A DNA stretch of 64,000 nt, from NCBI GenBank assembly GCA_910591455.2, contig OU342804.1, positions 9,617,133 through 9,681,132 of the forward strand, read 5' to 3'. The notes beneath the pieces are model-generated. The model ran no database searches, had not been told where the DNA came from, and worked only from the letters and a program-made list of their open reading frames with translations. Origin of the DNA: Pholis gunnellus. Lineage: Eukaryota; Chordata; Actinopteri; Perciformes; Pholidae. Position 1 is the stretch's first letter. Each line of letters opens with the position of its first letter. Made by a program: the position numbers and the translations under genes. This document shows, piece by piece, positions 26,761 to 38,660 of the stretch.

Positions 26761-27005
26761 GGTAAACGAGACGGGGTCCGTGTTTCTGGATGGGTCAGGT
26801 GGGTTGCTGACATTGTCGTAGACCTGCGCTGAGGACAGTAAGTTCCAGCTCATAAAACGGCGACGCGATGTAGATGTGTATGGCTTTTATTGTGAAAGGT
26901 AAGAACAGATAGTGTCAATGAGCCGCTGCTGCCGTTGATCAGGTGGGAGCAATAAAGATTTCTTTGTTCAGACCACGGAGCCTCCGTGTTATTACTGTTT
27001 CACCC
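26761..27005 (+). mobile_element. Possible solo LTR fragment
   Basis: The segment has the order expected of an LTR: a TATA-like CATAAAACGG near 26852-26861, about 90 bp of moderately GC-rich sequence, an AATAAA signal at 26951-26956 and a short GT-rich downstream part ending in ACTGTTTCA near 27002. No gag or pol frame is adjacent, and TG/CA ends with a target duplication could not be fixed. It could equally be a host 3' end-like sequence. Low confidence. Confidence 0.3.
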
Positions 27006-27430
27006 TCATGAGCGTTGGACGGTCGGCAAGAGCACTCGTATTTGCAGTGTGCACGTGAGAGAAAAATACGCCCACTAAGAATGAGTTTGAAGATGTGTGG
27101 CGCTGGATGTAGTGGGGTAGGAAGTGGGGAAGACTTTCTGGGTCGTTGTCATCATGGCAAAATGCGGTCTACCTACTGTAGGGGGAACTACCACAGGAGC
27201 CCTTTTGAGTACTTTGCCAGGTGTTTTTATTTCCGTCTGTCTTTCTGTGGACAGATTTTGTCACAGTGACCGTGACGACGCAGTCATGAAACTTTACAGG
27301 TGTGTAGTTGAGATCAAAATGAAGGCCAAGTTCGAAGATTGGTGTGGTCCGAGTACAAGTGCCAGAAGTAGGGGGTAGGAAGTGGGGCCCCTGGCCAGAT
27401 TTGGCATCGCTGCTGGTCTCTGACAAGATG
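27006..27430. repeat. Unclassified repeat-like segment with 16-bp direct repeat
   Basis: GGGGTAGGAAGTGGGG at 27114-27129 recurs at 27372-27387, 258 bp apart. The part near 27285-27350 resembles, from memory, a widespread teleost dispersed repeat of unknown class. Overlapping open frames of 84-85 codons on both strands are chance frames. Boundaries are approximate. Confidence 0.35.
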
Positions 27431-28819
27431 ATCTATACAGTATTAGGATTGGATATCAATGTTGCTCTTCAGGGATTTTAAACGCTGGTTTCTTAACTTT
27501 GTCTGTATTAAATAGGCAAATCCAATCAGTTTCAGAGAAAAAGATGATCTTAGATTATCAAGGAACAATCACTGAATGTAATCTAAACTACGTTCTTTCT
27601 CTGTTATCACCAGTCATAAACCCTCTCCGGATGACGCATGTTTCATCTGAGGTCATCAGGAAAATGATAATTGGCTCATGATGTTGGTAATTTTAGACAC
27701 AACTTTGAATGGCTTCATTGTTGCCAGAGGTGCCCGGAGGTGAGTTTACCACATCTGTCTGACGACAGCTACATGTGTTCACAGGCATCTTCACCTTTTG
27801 ATTCTCACAGATAACTGATCAAGAAACCTGAAATGGCAGATTGCAGTGGTGCAGATGGCGAATAACCTGGAGCGAATGGTTGCCTCATATTGTGTGTCAG
27901 CAGAAATTCCTCAAAGAGACGTATAATAACGCCTTCAATTCTAAACTGATCACTGTAAAGTGGTCAAAACCTATAACTTCCAAAGTCATTCATGTTTTGT
28001 GCAGATACACAGGGAAATAATCTAACTCTGACAATGATAAATACTAATAAAAGAATAGTTTTTTAATGGTTTGAGTGATCTAATCTGTAGGGATTAAACC
28101 GGTTTCTAGTCTAGTTGTCAGCTGCCTATTTCCCACAAGCCAGTGGAGCTGGTCTTTTCCACCGCAGGAGTTTTGAGAGAGGACTGGCTGTGCATACATA
28201 ATATTAATCCCCTATTTCTGTCACCAGGGGAGCGTGAACTTGCCTTTCATTGATCTTGTAAAACTATCTGAGATAAATCTTTTCCTGCCTCCCTGTGCAA
28301 AGGGAAGTTAAGAGAACATCTGAGTGAATTTATTCAAGGAATGCTTGGGGGGAAAAAAAAACATGAAAATAGATACACGGGCACACTGAGATCATTCTCA
28401 TCCACCCAACACTATACTCACACAATATACAGGTCACACTAGTGATACATACTGCAGTACATTAGCTGTGAATGCTGGCAGGGGATCTTGAGGAACCTCA
28501 TCTTCTGCTCATTTATTTCCAAAAAGTTGGCCAGAGTCTGCAAAATCTTACTCATGAAATATTAATATCAACAAATCTTTAAGGGATATGTAAGAAATGT
28601 TGTAGAGGGGCCAATTAGGCAGAGTGCCAGACGATTTTTTTTTCTCCAGTTTATTCCTTTCAGTGGAAATCTGCACCGAGGTTTACATTTTCTTTCATGT
28701 TTAACACTTAGAGAAAATTGTGGTTTGTGGATCAGCACATTTTGCTGAGGAAATGCTCTCTATCTGAAATGTAAATTCCTTATTAAATTTAATATCAATA
28801 GCTACACATATAATATCAC
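27431..28819. other. Unique non-coding sequence
   Basis: No exon or element end recognised. It contains A9 near 28352 and T9 near 28636. Confidence 0.4.
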
Positions 28820-28849
28820 CACACACACACGCACACACACATACACACT
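28820..28849 (+). repeat. Short (CA)n microsatellite
   Basis: A CA array with GC and TA interruptions. Confidence 0.9.
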
Positions 28850-29214
28850 GAGCCGATCTTAAGACGTGTATCCTCGCCTGAATGAACACTGCATTTGTCT
28901 TTATGTGCTTTTTAACTTGTGCATTATTCATATATTTATTCAAGCAACTACTTATTCATCTGTACTCCTTTCTCCATTAAAGGGAAGTAAGCAGTTATTT
29001 GAAAAACACTCAAGTAGGCCTACAGTTTCACTGGGCATATCTAAGTGTAATTAAGGCAGTTTCTGTTCTTAAAAGGAAAAAAATGAAAAGCTCATGCTGG
29101 TGATGTATTTGGTCCATCTTACCTGCCATTTGCAGAGACTTCTCCACTGGTGCTACCAACATTCTCACTCACATGATTTGGTAGTGCCCTTTTTTTTTCT
29201 CACAGCATGGTATT
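28850..29214. other. Unique non-coding sequence
   Basis: AT-rich; nothing recognised. Confidence 0.4.
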
Positions 29215-29588
29215 AATTCATTACATTTATTTATGAGTATATGAAATACAATGCATCATTATACGGTAAATTAAACCACCCAACACAAAAAAAAAAGAAT
29301 TAGGATAGCTTTATTTCAGCCAGCTACAACATTTACATTAATCTTACATGTTACTGCATCAATAAAAAAATAATCTGATTTTATGATATATAATAATTGA
29401 ACAACTAAAGAGCCTATTTGGCTGCATAGTGAGTATTTTTACTTTAATACCATCAGTACATTTGCTTGATTATACACTCAAGTAAGATCGTGAATGCCCG
29501 ACTTTTACTTGTGTAAAACTAGTGTTTTTAAAATTGTGGTATTACTACTTTTACTTAGTAAATGATCTTAGTACTTCTTCCACCGCTG
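29215..29588 (-). mobile_element. hAT-like non-autonomous element fragment, reversed
   Basis: Read on the minus strand, it starts CAGCGGTGGAAGAAGTACT at 29588 and continues with the ACTTTTACTT/AAGTAAAAGT motifs typical of a very common teleost short element whose ends read CAGTGGTGGAA. The sequence can be followed to about 29215 on the minus strand, where the far end is lost. Superfamily assignment (hAT) follows the usual class of such ends and is inference. A possible fragment of the opposite end of the same family lies at 47455-47575. Confidence 0.6.
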
Positions 29589-31040
29589 ATGTTAAACAAT
29601 GACAACTGGTGGTATCGCTTCTCCTGACATCCCTAATTTCTGTAAATATACGTTAAATAAAAGAGACACTCACCTGGTCAAGGTTATTGCATGGTGCAGA
29701 GGCCATTATTTTAATAATTGGCCATTTTATTTTTCCCAGAGGAGGTGGCATGTGCACTTCATCTTGGCCTTCATGTGTACCGAGACCTGAGAACCACCTG
29801 TGGTATTTTCTGCTTTAGTTTTTTTACAAGGTCAAGTAAACAGCTGTAGGAAAGACCACCACAGATGGTCAACGAAATCCCTTTTCCAGAGACACCCCAA
29901 AACAATCCTCCAACACAACTTATTTGTGTAATAAAATAGATGGAAAGAAAGGAGCTATCTACTTGCAGAGAAAGATGCTTAGCGTTTGTATTTGTGCTGC
30001 TTGTCATTCTTTATGGTCAGAGTGCAGCACTTTCTATCACACTGGTCATTCTTTCATTGTTCGCAGAGTTATTTCTGCTTTAATCACAGTCCAAGTGCTG
30101 ATCACCCTCAGGTTGAAGTGAGTTGTAGCTACGCTGGGACCAAATATCCATGTATCAATTGACCTTATTCATAGTAGATATTTTGACTTGTAATATCAGT
30201 TAAAGCACAGGTGAAACTAATAACATTAATGAAGGTATTTTGTTTTATTTTGTTTTCCCCAGTAAGCCAACATGCTCTAAACCAGAGCCTACCTTCATAC
30301 ATTGCAAACTCCTTTTTCTCTAATTGCCAATGAACAAGCATCAATTCAAATCAAAATTAGGTCGAGCAGATCCGTTACTAAATACCACAACAATAACACT
30401 TCAAGAGAACACCTGGGAACATTAGTTGTTCATTGTTGTGAGAAAAAGCAACATATCTTAAACAGCCAGTATACAGAAATAACTTATAGACAAAAGCTCT
30501 TTTTTTAAGGTCCATTTTCTACACCTAATTTCCTGGCTCATGGCTGCTGATGTTTGCGTAACACAGCATTCCACATAAATGTGCCTCCTAATCGCAAACA
30601 CCTGCCATTGGAGTACGCTAAGTGATACTAAACGGCTGAATCTGTAAAACAAACAAAAGTGGCTGACAATACTATTCTGTCAGCGCAGTAAAACGCGCTC
30701 TGCTTGAAAGCCATAACATCGTCTTCACTCCGACCTCTGACACAGTGATTTGTCTGCCTCAATCTTAATTGCTTGCCAGAAGGAGCCGAGCTCCGGGTTC
30801 ATTCCCCACTGGCACCTCCTAATTATTGATATTGCTTTGGCATCGTTTCTAATTCATTCAGCATTTTCTCCTTCGTATCCCATGAACGTTTGTTCCATAG
30901 GAAGCTGGAAACCTGGAAGAAGGGCTGGAGAATGTATATCACGGTATCATTTTAAATGAATCAATTCAAAATGTTATCTTTTTACTTTGTTAATGTCATT
31001 ACAGCTTGTGCTGTGTGCTGACGTAGAACTATCAGGCAGA
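29589..31040. other. Unique non-coding sequence, regulatory-like at 30700-30880
   Basis: No exon found. The 30700-30880 part is repeat-free with TTAATTGC, CTAATTATTGATATTG and CTAATTCATT motifs, so it could be a homeodomain-bound element. The rest is AT-rich and featureless. Confidence 0.35.
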
Positions 31041-31142
31041 GGCACACACGCGTAAATGTGACTGGCAAAAAATGTGAAATCTGAAAACTGATCGGCCAAT
31101 TAGCTGAAAACAGGCCTGTTCCGATCGATCAGTGCACCTCTA
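31041..31142 (+). mobile_element. Possible hAT-like right-end fragment
   Basis: The end CGATCGATCAGTGCACCTCTA, preceded by GATCGGCCAATTAGC, resembles the right terminus of a TAGAGGTGCAC..-type hAT element. No matching left end was found, so it is a fragment at best. Confidence 0.3.
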
Positions 31143-34100
31143 TGGCTCTGCTGGTCAGCACGGTAAAGTCAAAATTCATACTGCAGGGCAACTTGATACC
31201 GGTGTACTTTCTATTCCTTTTATAGCTCCCACCCCCACTTCGATGTCTTAATGTGTTTTATTTGATCAATTGATTTTTACTTCAGAAATGTGAAGTAAAG
31301 AGCTGCTATAGACAATAATTTATTTTCAGAGGCTGTATTAATAATGTAATGCACTATAAAAGTAACTTCAGCAAAGAAATATTCACAGAATGATGGTCCT
31401 ATCAGTAATGTACTAATGTGAAGAGATCCTGTCTCATTACAGCCCTGCTTGTCAGACAGTGTATCACTTTGTTAAAGATCGAAATATCTCCAACAACACA
31501 GGTGTGAAGGATTTTTTACTTTTGCTGAAGAGCAAAACAATTTCTTTTAAATTCAAGTTTAACCCAAAACATCAACATTAAGCTGCATGAAATTTGAGGA
31601 TTTGGGGATTTTGTTCGATACTATAACAATATCAGAAAAACTAGATTTTTACAGGTTGATTGCCAGGATTATTGAAATGCTTCATTGTCCTGATGTTTGC
31701 TCTTCCATTGTGCGATCTGTTACTATTATTCTTGGGACTTTTGAATCCGCTGAGGATGAACTGACATCACCAATGTTAGACTGACAAGTGGAAAACAAAC
31801 TCTCATCGTGAACCTGGCCTGACCTCCACATCTGTGACAGCCAAGAAAACGTGTGTGTGGAACCTATTCGTCTAGCAGATGAAGTGAGCAGCTTCAGCCG
31901 TACAGAGTTGAACCCATGTTTTTATTAACTTTATGCCACTGGCAGCCATGATGGAGACACTGAATGAGATCACTCCTGCTGTCACATTTTGGTTTAAACA
32001 AATGCACGTCATCCTTTTCTTTTCCTCCACGTTCCCCATCTTGAATGTTGTTAAATCTCAGCCAGTCATGTTATTTCACATCCAACATCTCTGTAATTGA
32101 TTATAGTAATTTATAAAGTCCACAACTTTCTACAGTGTGGACTCCCCCTAACCTGTCACGTTCTTTCAGACGTTCAAGCCCGTCGCCTTGCCTCACAAAT
32201 TCAAACATCTCATAGATGTTTCTGGAGATGGTGCAATCATCTGTAAACTACTGTTCTATTGACTACAAATTCGGAAACTTCCAACACTCTTGAGGCCCGT
32301 GGAGTCGTAAACACTGTCATGTCACTTAGGGAATTGGTGCACTTACCCAGATGTCAGATGTGCACACTGTCTCCATTAAGCAGCAGAGGGGGACACAATT
32401 ATGTCAGCTATCCGGCAGAGGACACAGGCTGCAGCTGCACACCCATTACTTTGATTTGTTCATGTCTCTGGGGAGAGGGAGTGAACAGGAGAGGAGAGGT
32501 AAAGGAGCAGAGGGAGGTTACATTAGATGCCTATCAAAGAGTCAAAATGGCAGGTGCCAACTTCTGGCTCCATTGCAAATATGAGTGAGTGTGTTCGTAG
32601 ACGCAGTTGGCTTTTCTCCAGGCCCTTCTGCCCTCTGCTGATGACGAACCAGGGAGGTGGGTAGGTAATAGCTTTCCAGCACCTGCTTATTCATCCAAAA
32701 TCCTTCACTTAAAGGACGAAGGAGATTAAGTCCCGCTCAGGTGTCCCACTTCCCCGAAACCTGCTGACCTTTGCTGATTGACTCGTCAATACTGAGCCAG
32801 CTCGCTGCTTTCGGAGTCCAACTATCCTGCACAGCAGAACAGAGTGGCTCACCTTTGACAAATGAAGACAAATGTCTTTTGGAAGGCAGCCATTTGTTTT
32901 TTAGGAAATGTTTTTTTTTCTTTTCTCTCTTCCTCTCCTGTTAATCACTCTGAACAACAAGGATTTCACTGTCTCTTTGTGTGTGTTGAGTGCTAAGTGG
33001 GAGCAAATGTGCTGTGACAACAGCTTTTTCTTTGGAAAGGGAGAGGCGATAGAATATCTGTGATGTGGGGGGTTCTGTTAAATGTGTGAAAGTGTGCTTT
33101 TTTGGCTCATCTGCGAGTCTGGTTGTTGGCTTGCATAAAGCTTATTGCCACAGCTTATTGGTGCCGACATTTTGGGATGATAGACTGACTGCATGTCCAG
33201 CAGGATGACGGTAGAGTGGGGTAAACAGAGGCACAGCAAAGGACAAAGTACAGTGATGCAACGTAAATTTGTTTTTGGAAAGACTTTGTTGCTTTATTTG
33301 TATTTATTTTTCATATATTGTAAGTTAAAGCTTTGTTTCAGTAACAAATATTTTACATATATTCATTTAAGAACAATAACAGGAAACATGAAGTTGCTGT
33401 TGCTTGCATCCACACACACAACAAAAACACATTTGAGTGTGATAATATCATGTTGTCCTGGGGAGGCCCTGACTACAGGGAACGATGTTAGACCCGCGCT
33501 CTCTCTAGCACCCTTTGCAGTCCCTTGACAGCAGCTGAACCAAACAAGCGGTCTGTGAGGCCGTGAAAGAAAGAGACATCCTCATTGCAAAGTCTGGGCA
33601 CAAGCAAACAAGGAAATAGCTCGGCTGTGGTCGAGCCTGAAAATAATGGAAAAAGCGCACTTTCAATTTAGCCATTCCAGAGGTTTTTTCCCCCGTTTTT
33701 GGGGCGGGGGGGGGTTGAGGAGTGAGAGGTATGGCCCGAGGCAAAGCAAGGTAGATAGCTTGGAAGTCAACTGACAAAATACCACAGAAAAATGGAAGCA
33801 AGCTATAAATAAACAAGCAGCAATATCCTGTGTTATGAATATATAATTTCTGTCTTTAATAACTATTGAGGCCTGAGGGATAGTCTACAAACGGCTCAGC
33901 GAGCACTGATATTGTGATTGCGAATAGAGCTCCTATTGAATTATTAAGGCACCTGCAGACTCTAGTCAGATGATCAGCTCTGCTGTCCACTGACACCTGT
34001 TCTGGAGCCAGGAGTTAAATTTAAATCCCACCCGTCTTTATTCACCTCCAGGGAAATGAAGATCCCGAGGTTCAACTAAAACAAATTTATTTATATGAAG

Positions 34101-34376
34101 AAAGAATGACACTGACCTGAACTGAGGTTCCTTCCATGTCCCTTCTGGGGCTCCATAGGTTCACGCTTCTAAAATGCGTAGATATTTAAACTGTTGATTG
34201 ACCAACATGGGACCCATGAAATATGCTGATAAAGGTAGTCTATAGCTGTTAAAATAAAATAAAAAGCAGATGTAAAAATCCAGAATTTCTTTTCTCAGGA
34301 GTTGGTAGAGACCAAATCAGAGAACAATGATTATTCAGGGTACCAGTAACATGTTTCCCCATGTTTCCATATAAAC

Positions 34377-34378
<2 letters not shown>
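31143..34378. other. Long unique non-coding stretch
   Basis: About 3.2 kb without a credible exon. Open frames of up to 111 codons (32259-32588, 33193-33528) lack motifs and splice context. Small features are a T8 run near 32910, a G-rich segment at 33701-33714 and a repeat-free TAAT-containing block at 33890-34020. Confidence 0.4.

Positions 34379-34429
<51 letters not shown>
34379..34429 (+). repeat. (GA)n microsatellite, 25 units
   Basis: A perfect GA array. On the minus strand it reads as a Ser/Leu repeat and on the plus strand as Arg/Glu, which explains four overlapping open frames here. Confidence 0.97.
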
Positions 34430-34433
<4 letters not shown>

Positions 34434-34599
34434 TTGATCGGCGTGGAGAAATGCGCTTCTGGTTTGAACAGCCAGGCTTCTGTTCGCTTGACAATTGACA
34501 TAGTGTGGCGCTTTCGCATCCAATGTGAACCCGGCATAAGTCTCTCAGCCTGCCAATTTATATTCCATCAGGAATAACCTTCTTTCTTTTTTTCAATTG

Positions 34600-34950
34600 A
34601 CGTATAAAATAGTGTAATGAGACAGAACCACATCGCATTGAAATTCATTAGCGGCCCAACATTAACACATCACTTTCTGTGACAGCGCAGAAATGCGTGT
34701 TTTATGATGGTACTTAATGGTGGAGTAACAAAGCTATAAAGGAGCCTGATGGGAGGCAGCAGCCAGAGAGACCCGCTATGGAACAGCCCATTGATTCTCT
34801 CGGGTGCTCTATTGATCCGGCATGTTTTCTTTCCACTGCAGCCTGCTAATCGCTGGCTTATCAGGGAAGATGGGTTCAAGCACTCCTGTAAATCTCTGGG
34901 CACTGCCCGGATCTGAGGGGGTGCTTAGGCCGTGATGATTGATCATTAGC
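34600..34950. promoter_or_regulatory. Repeat-free candidate regulatory block
   Basis: Balanced composition, no simple repeat, and motifs such as CATTAGCGG, CTATAAAGG (34733), CCCATTGATT and GCTAATCGC. It looks like constrained non-coding sequence, but there is no comparative evidence. No open frame of interest crosses it. Confidence 0.2.
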
Positions 34951-35039
34951 TATTTCTGAAGGTTTAATTTCTTATTCCTAAGTCTCGTGTTACAGTGGTC
35001 TGCATTGAGAAAGCTTGCATGTAAGGAAGGGCAGCTAAT

Positions 35040-35306
35040 GGCTCTAGCTTTCTGCGGATCAGTGGTAGAGCAGGGTCGTCCTTCAATCAGAGGATAGGCG
35101 GTTCGATCCCCCGGCGCCGCTAGTCCATGTCGATGTGTCCTTGGGCAAGACACTTAACCACAAATTGTGTGTGAATGTTGTATGAATGTCAGTTAGTCCT
35201 GATGGGCAGATGGCACCCTGCCATCAGTGTATGAATGGGTGAATGACATGCAGTGTTAAAGCAGAGTGGTCGGAAGACTGGACAGGCTGGTTGCCATTTA
35301 CCATTT
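35040..35306 (+). mobile_element. tRNA-derived SINE, copy 1
   Basis: The head has a tRNA-like pol III promoter: an A-box-like CGGATCAGTGGTAGAGCA at 35055-35072 and a B-box GGTTCGATCCC at 35100-35110, with tRNA-like spacing. The body follows with TGTCCTTGGGCAAGACACTT and a GGCA..CCATCAGTGTATGAATG segment, and the tail ends CCATTTACCATTT. The head matches copy 2 (52.7 kb) at 28 of 35 positions (35076-35110 against 52751-52785) and both end in the same CCATTTACCATTT tail. No flanking duplication was resolved. It is not a functional tRNA gene because the acceptor and D arms are not intact. Confidence 0.65.
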
Positions 35307-36371
35307 CTGTAACTCTTCTGTAACTGTAAATTTCTGAATATATATATTCTACATACAAAAACCTACAATACTAGATCTCTAAATTTAGTTGTTACAATGT
35401 TAGATGAATTCGATGAACAGGAACACCTCACGTTAACTTTTTTATTTTACAACACTGCTCCGCTCTTTCTGATCTTATGATAACAGCAATTACAGTCATT
35501 TCTGAAGTAGCCAAGGCCACTTGACTGTTTAACCTTCTACGGTCTACAACTTATGGGTAAGCATGTTCATTAAAGGGCACTATCATCAAATATATTAACC
35601 TAAGCTGGAATTTTCCTTTTCTGAAAAAAGAAAAATGCTTTACTGACTAGACTAGACAAGTTGAGAACATTTTTCGTTTTGTATTTTGCCTTCTTTTATA
35701 TACTGTTACTGATTTAGATGCAGACAGGAACACGTGGGCAGTGGGAAGAGGGTATGACATGCAGTGAACTGTGGTAGGAATCAAACAGAGGACATTGTAC
35801 ATAATTATGTAGTATTCATCCTAACTATAGTTTTCTCAGCTATCTAAGAATGAAACACTTAAAATACTCTTTTGAGAACATATCACCATCAAAAAAATTA
35901 TTCCCAGTGAACAAAATATGTAAATTAGCATAAATTCCAGGAAAATACATCCATTTACAAAAGAACACTTCACCAGCAAACTATAACACACTACTGCACT
36001 CCACGCCTCGCTTCAGTTCACAGTGGGTCATTTCTTATAATGAATTGCCAAATTATCGGGAGTGTTTTCTTGTCAAATAGGAAACGGTAATGATGATGAG
36101 AAAAGAACAACAACAGCATAAAACAAGTTGTATCTTGCCCTGCAGCCAACAGCAGTGCAGTGTTTTTTTCTCTCTCTCGCATACACACAGACTCACTTCT
36201 CAAGCTGATAATCAGGCATTTATTCCATAAACAATGCTGGAACTGACTTGGGATTTGCCTAACAATGTCTCATTACTAGTGTATGAGCTTCTTTTTTTTT
36301 TCCTTGAGATAATGCAATTCGTCAAGGAGAGCAGATGAGGGAGGGAGCGAGAGTGCGAGAGAACGAGAGGT
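35307..36371. other. Unique AT-rich non-coding sequence
   Basis: No exon or repeat recognised. The plus strand becomes purine-rich from about 36335. Confidence 0.4.
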
Positions 36372-36383
36372 GGGGGGGGGGGG
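36372..36383 (+). repeat. Poly-G run (G12) in a purine-rich tract
   Basis: Twelve G residues inside a G/A-rich segment spanning about 36335-36410. Confidence 0.9.
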
Positions 36384-36419
36384 CTAGTGGAGAGAGGGGA
36401 GGAGGACAAAAACACTTAT

Positions 36420-36620
36420 TAATTTGCACGAAATGGAATTAGCAGCGGGGAGTTAGAAGCGGCGGAGTTTCTAATTTTACCCTTGCCCCCGTGCGCCGAT
36501 GGTAAATGGAGATTTGTCACACTCCACTTGGCTGGCTCCCCAGCTTGATGAGCTGTCTCTCTTGCAGGCGCCCTGCTCAATATCTTGCATTAGCCACAAT
36601 GCCAGCGCTCACATCACTGC
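36420..36620. promoter_or_regulatory. Repeat-free candidate regulatory block
   Basis: Unique, fairly GC-balanced sequence with GGAATTAGC, TCTAATTTTAC and GCATTAGCC motifs, lying between purine-rich DNA and ordinary AT-rich sequence. Function is inference only. Confidence 0.2.
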
Positions 36621-37216
36621 CACAGCCCCACAGAGTCGTTAGAGAGTGGGTGGAAGTGTCATCAGTTGCCACATTTCACTGGTGACACTGAATAAAAAGG
36701 AGGATGTAAGAGGCGAGGCAGCTCTTCGTCTTCTCATCTTTCTTGCGACTAGAGGATGGCTAGATGGGTGCATAAGACAGATGGGTAGACGGATGGATGG
36801 ATACATAAATAGATAGATACACATAGATGAATGATGAATATACTAAAAACCTATAAGATCACACACAACATCACAACAAAGCAATTTCTAAATGATTGTA
36901 TGGCAGGCCTTTAGGAGCGGAAAGCCCAAAATGTGCACCGCAAGGTTGGTTGAGTTAGCTGAACACACAGCGTCACTTTTGTTGTTGCTATGAACAGCTG
37001 AACAGAACAGCTCAACAATTTAAAAACAACTTAAAGGTACAGAGCTTTTGTGGATCAGCGAGGTAACAACACATTGTTGGTTAGTTAGTCTGCTATTAAA
37101 AATAATCTGCTATTTTAATCATCAATTAATTGTCATTTTTTTTAAAGTAATAATGCAAACATTCCCTTGTTCTGGCCTTTTAATTGTGAGAATTTTTGCT
37201 ACACTTCTGTGTCTTA
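36621..37216. other. Unique non-coding sequence with short GATA-type repeat
   Basis: Positions 36775-36830 contain diverged GATG/GATA tetranucleotides. Otherwise nothing was recognised. Confidence 0.4.
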
Positions 37217-37294
37217 CATATGGCCATATGGGCCGGCCCCGTATGTATGGATGGATGGATATACAGACAGATTGATATTCATAGGCATATGGCC
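37217..37294. repeat. Palindromic cluster
   Basis: CATATGGCCATATG (37217-37230) is a perfect 14-bp palindrome, followed directly by the palindrome GGCCGGCC (37231-37238). CATATGGCC recurs at 37286-37294 after a short GGAT array. It could be an eroded transposon end or chance. Confidence 0.5.
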
Positions 37295-37380
37295 AAATTC
37301 CTATAAGGCAATCTGCTGGCGCCCACAGAGCAGAGAGCATGATAAACAACATGCTGTTAAATAGGAGCACCAATCAATAA

Positions 37381-37404
37381 CACACACACACACACACACA
37401 CACA
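37381..37404 (+). repeat. Short (CA)n microsatellite
   Basis: Twelve CA units. Confidence 0.95.
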
Positions 37405-38100
37405 AACACTTTGTCTCACCATCCATGAGAGCATCCAGGAGAGAATAGCCTGCTAACCCCCCCGCCTGCCCTGCAGCCTCTCCTTGTGGGACTACTTTCC
37501 ACAGGGTTGAAAGGGCACAGGCAGTGATGCGGCTGATAAACACAACTGCAGCCTCCGTGGTTGTCCTGGCTGTTTAGCTTCTTCCTTACACCAGATAACA
37601 AGAGTGGAATTATCCCAGCTCTGCTTAGATGAAGAGCTGCCCCCCGTGCTGCCCCGCTTCCTGTGATACATCGATCAATATATCTGTGATGATGTGATCA
37701 AACTGTTGGCACGTTTGGAGCTTTCATTGCCTTCCAAATCCCTCCTTGTAACTCCAGCAGATCTCGCATGTAGAATATGTTTATTGATCGTAGTGTGCGG
37801 ATATTCAGCTCTTTTATTACTGCGCTCCTTCGCATCTGCACCCGCCCTCAAAGAAAACAAAAAAAAGAGAAAGCGAGGTGGAGAAAGAGGAGGGGGTGGT
37901 AACATTGTCATACAGCACTTTAATTGGAAAGCATCAAAAGCACAAAGCGGGAGGGAGAGTGTTTATCTTCTGGATGTATTCCTCATTTTGCATGGAGATG
38001 GTTTGTTTATCCATTTGCCAAAGTTGCTCAAAGCCCGGGTCAGGTCAGTCTGGCTGCAAGGCCACAGACATCCCTCACTGATTAAAAGGAAGCAACCGAG

Positions 38101-38104
<4 letters not shown>
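37405..38104. other. Unique non-coding sequence
   Basis: An open frame of 184 codons (37694-38248, plus) crosses it and runs through the CA array at 38105. It has no domain and is treated as chance. The 37640-37830 part is repeat-free with ATCGATCAATATA and TTTATTGATCG motifs and might be regulatory. Confidence 0.4.
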
Positions 38105-38140
<36 letters not shown>

Positions 38141-38146
38141 ATACAC
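38105..38146 (+). repeat. (AC)n microsatellite
   Basis: Fifteen AC units followed by two ATACAC variants. Confidence 0.96.
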
Positions 38147-38354
38147 CGCAGCGCCTGCAGCTCTTGCCTGGCGATGAGGATCCCAATGTGTCTGACAGCG
38201 AGGATGACTGCAGAGTGTGAGGGAATTAGAGGGATTAGGGGGTTATAGAGTAGCGTGATAGCCTCTGGGATGACGGAGGGATTAGCCCGATTATCTCACT
38301 CTCTCTCCCATCCAGTCAGGCCTAGTCTGCAGCTGAAAGCTGCCAGATGTGGCA

Positions 38355-38660
38355 CCTACAGATAGAGAGAGGGAGAGGAGGAAACAACCTGAGGGAAGGA
38401 GGGAGGGGGAGAAGAGAAATGGGTGTGTGTGGGGGGGGGGGGACAGAAAAATTGGGGGGAGACGGAGAGGTTAAGTGAGGGGAAAGGAAGGAGACAGATA
38501 GTGAGTAAGAAAAGGTTATAAACATAGCCAGTAAAAAAAAAAGAGGTGGGAGGGGGCATCAGGGAGAGAAATGGGAGGAAATTGCGTGGGGAGTGACAGA
38601 CAAGGTAATGATAGTGGAGAAAGAGAGGGAAGGGGGATGAGATAGGAGGCAGAACTCCCT
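38355..38660 (+). repeat. Strongly purine-biased tract with G12
   Basis: About 300 bp in which the plus strand is nearly all G and A, including GT5-G12 at 38422-38442 and A9 at 38534-38542. The three minus-strand Pro/Ser/Leu-rich open frames here are translations of this bias. Confidence 0.8.

Noticed and set aside
35050..35115. A functional tRNA gene
   Set aside because: A- and B-box motifs are present, but there is no intact acceptor stem or D arm, and the same head plus body and tail recurs at 52.7 kb, which marks a SINE.
37694..38248. 184-codon plus-strand open frame as a gene
   Set aside because: It runs straight through the (AC)n array at 38105 and a purine-rich tract, has no domain, and its length depends on those repeats lacking stops. 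The acidic DEDPNVSDSEDD string read in another frame near 38175 is too short and lacks splice support.
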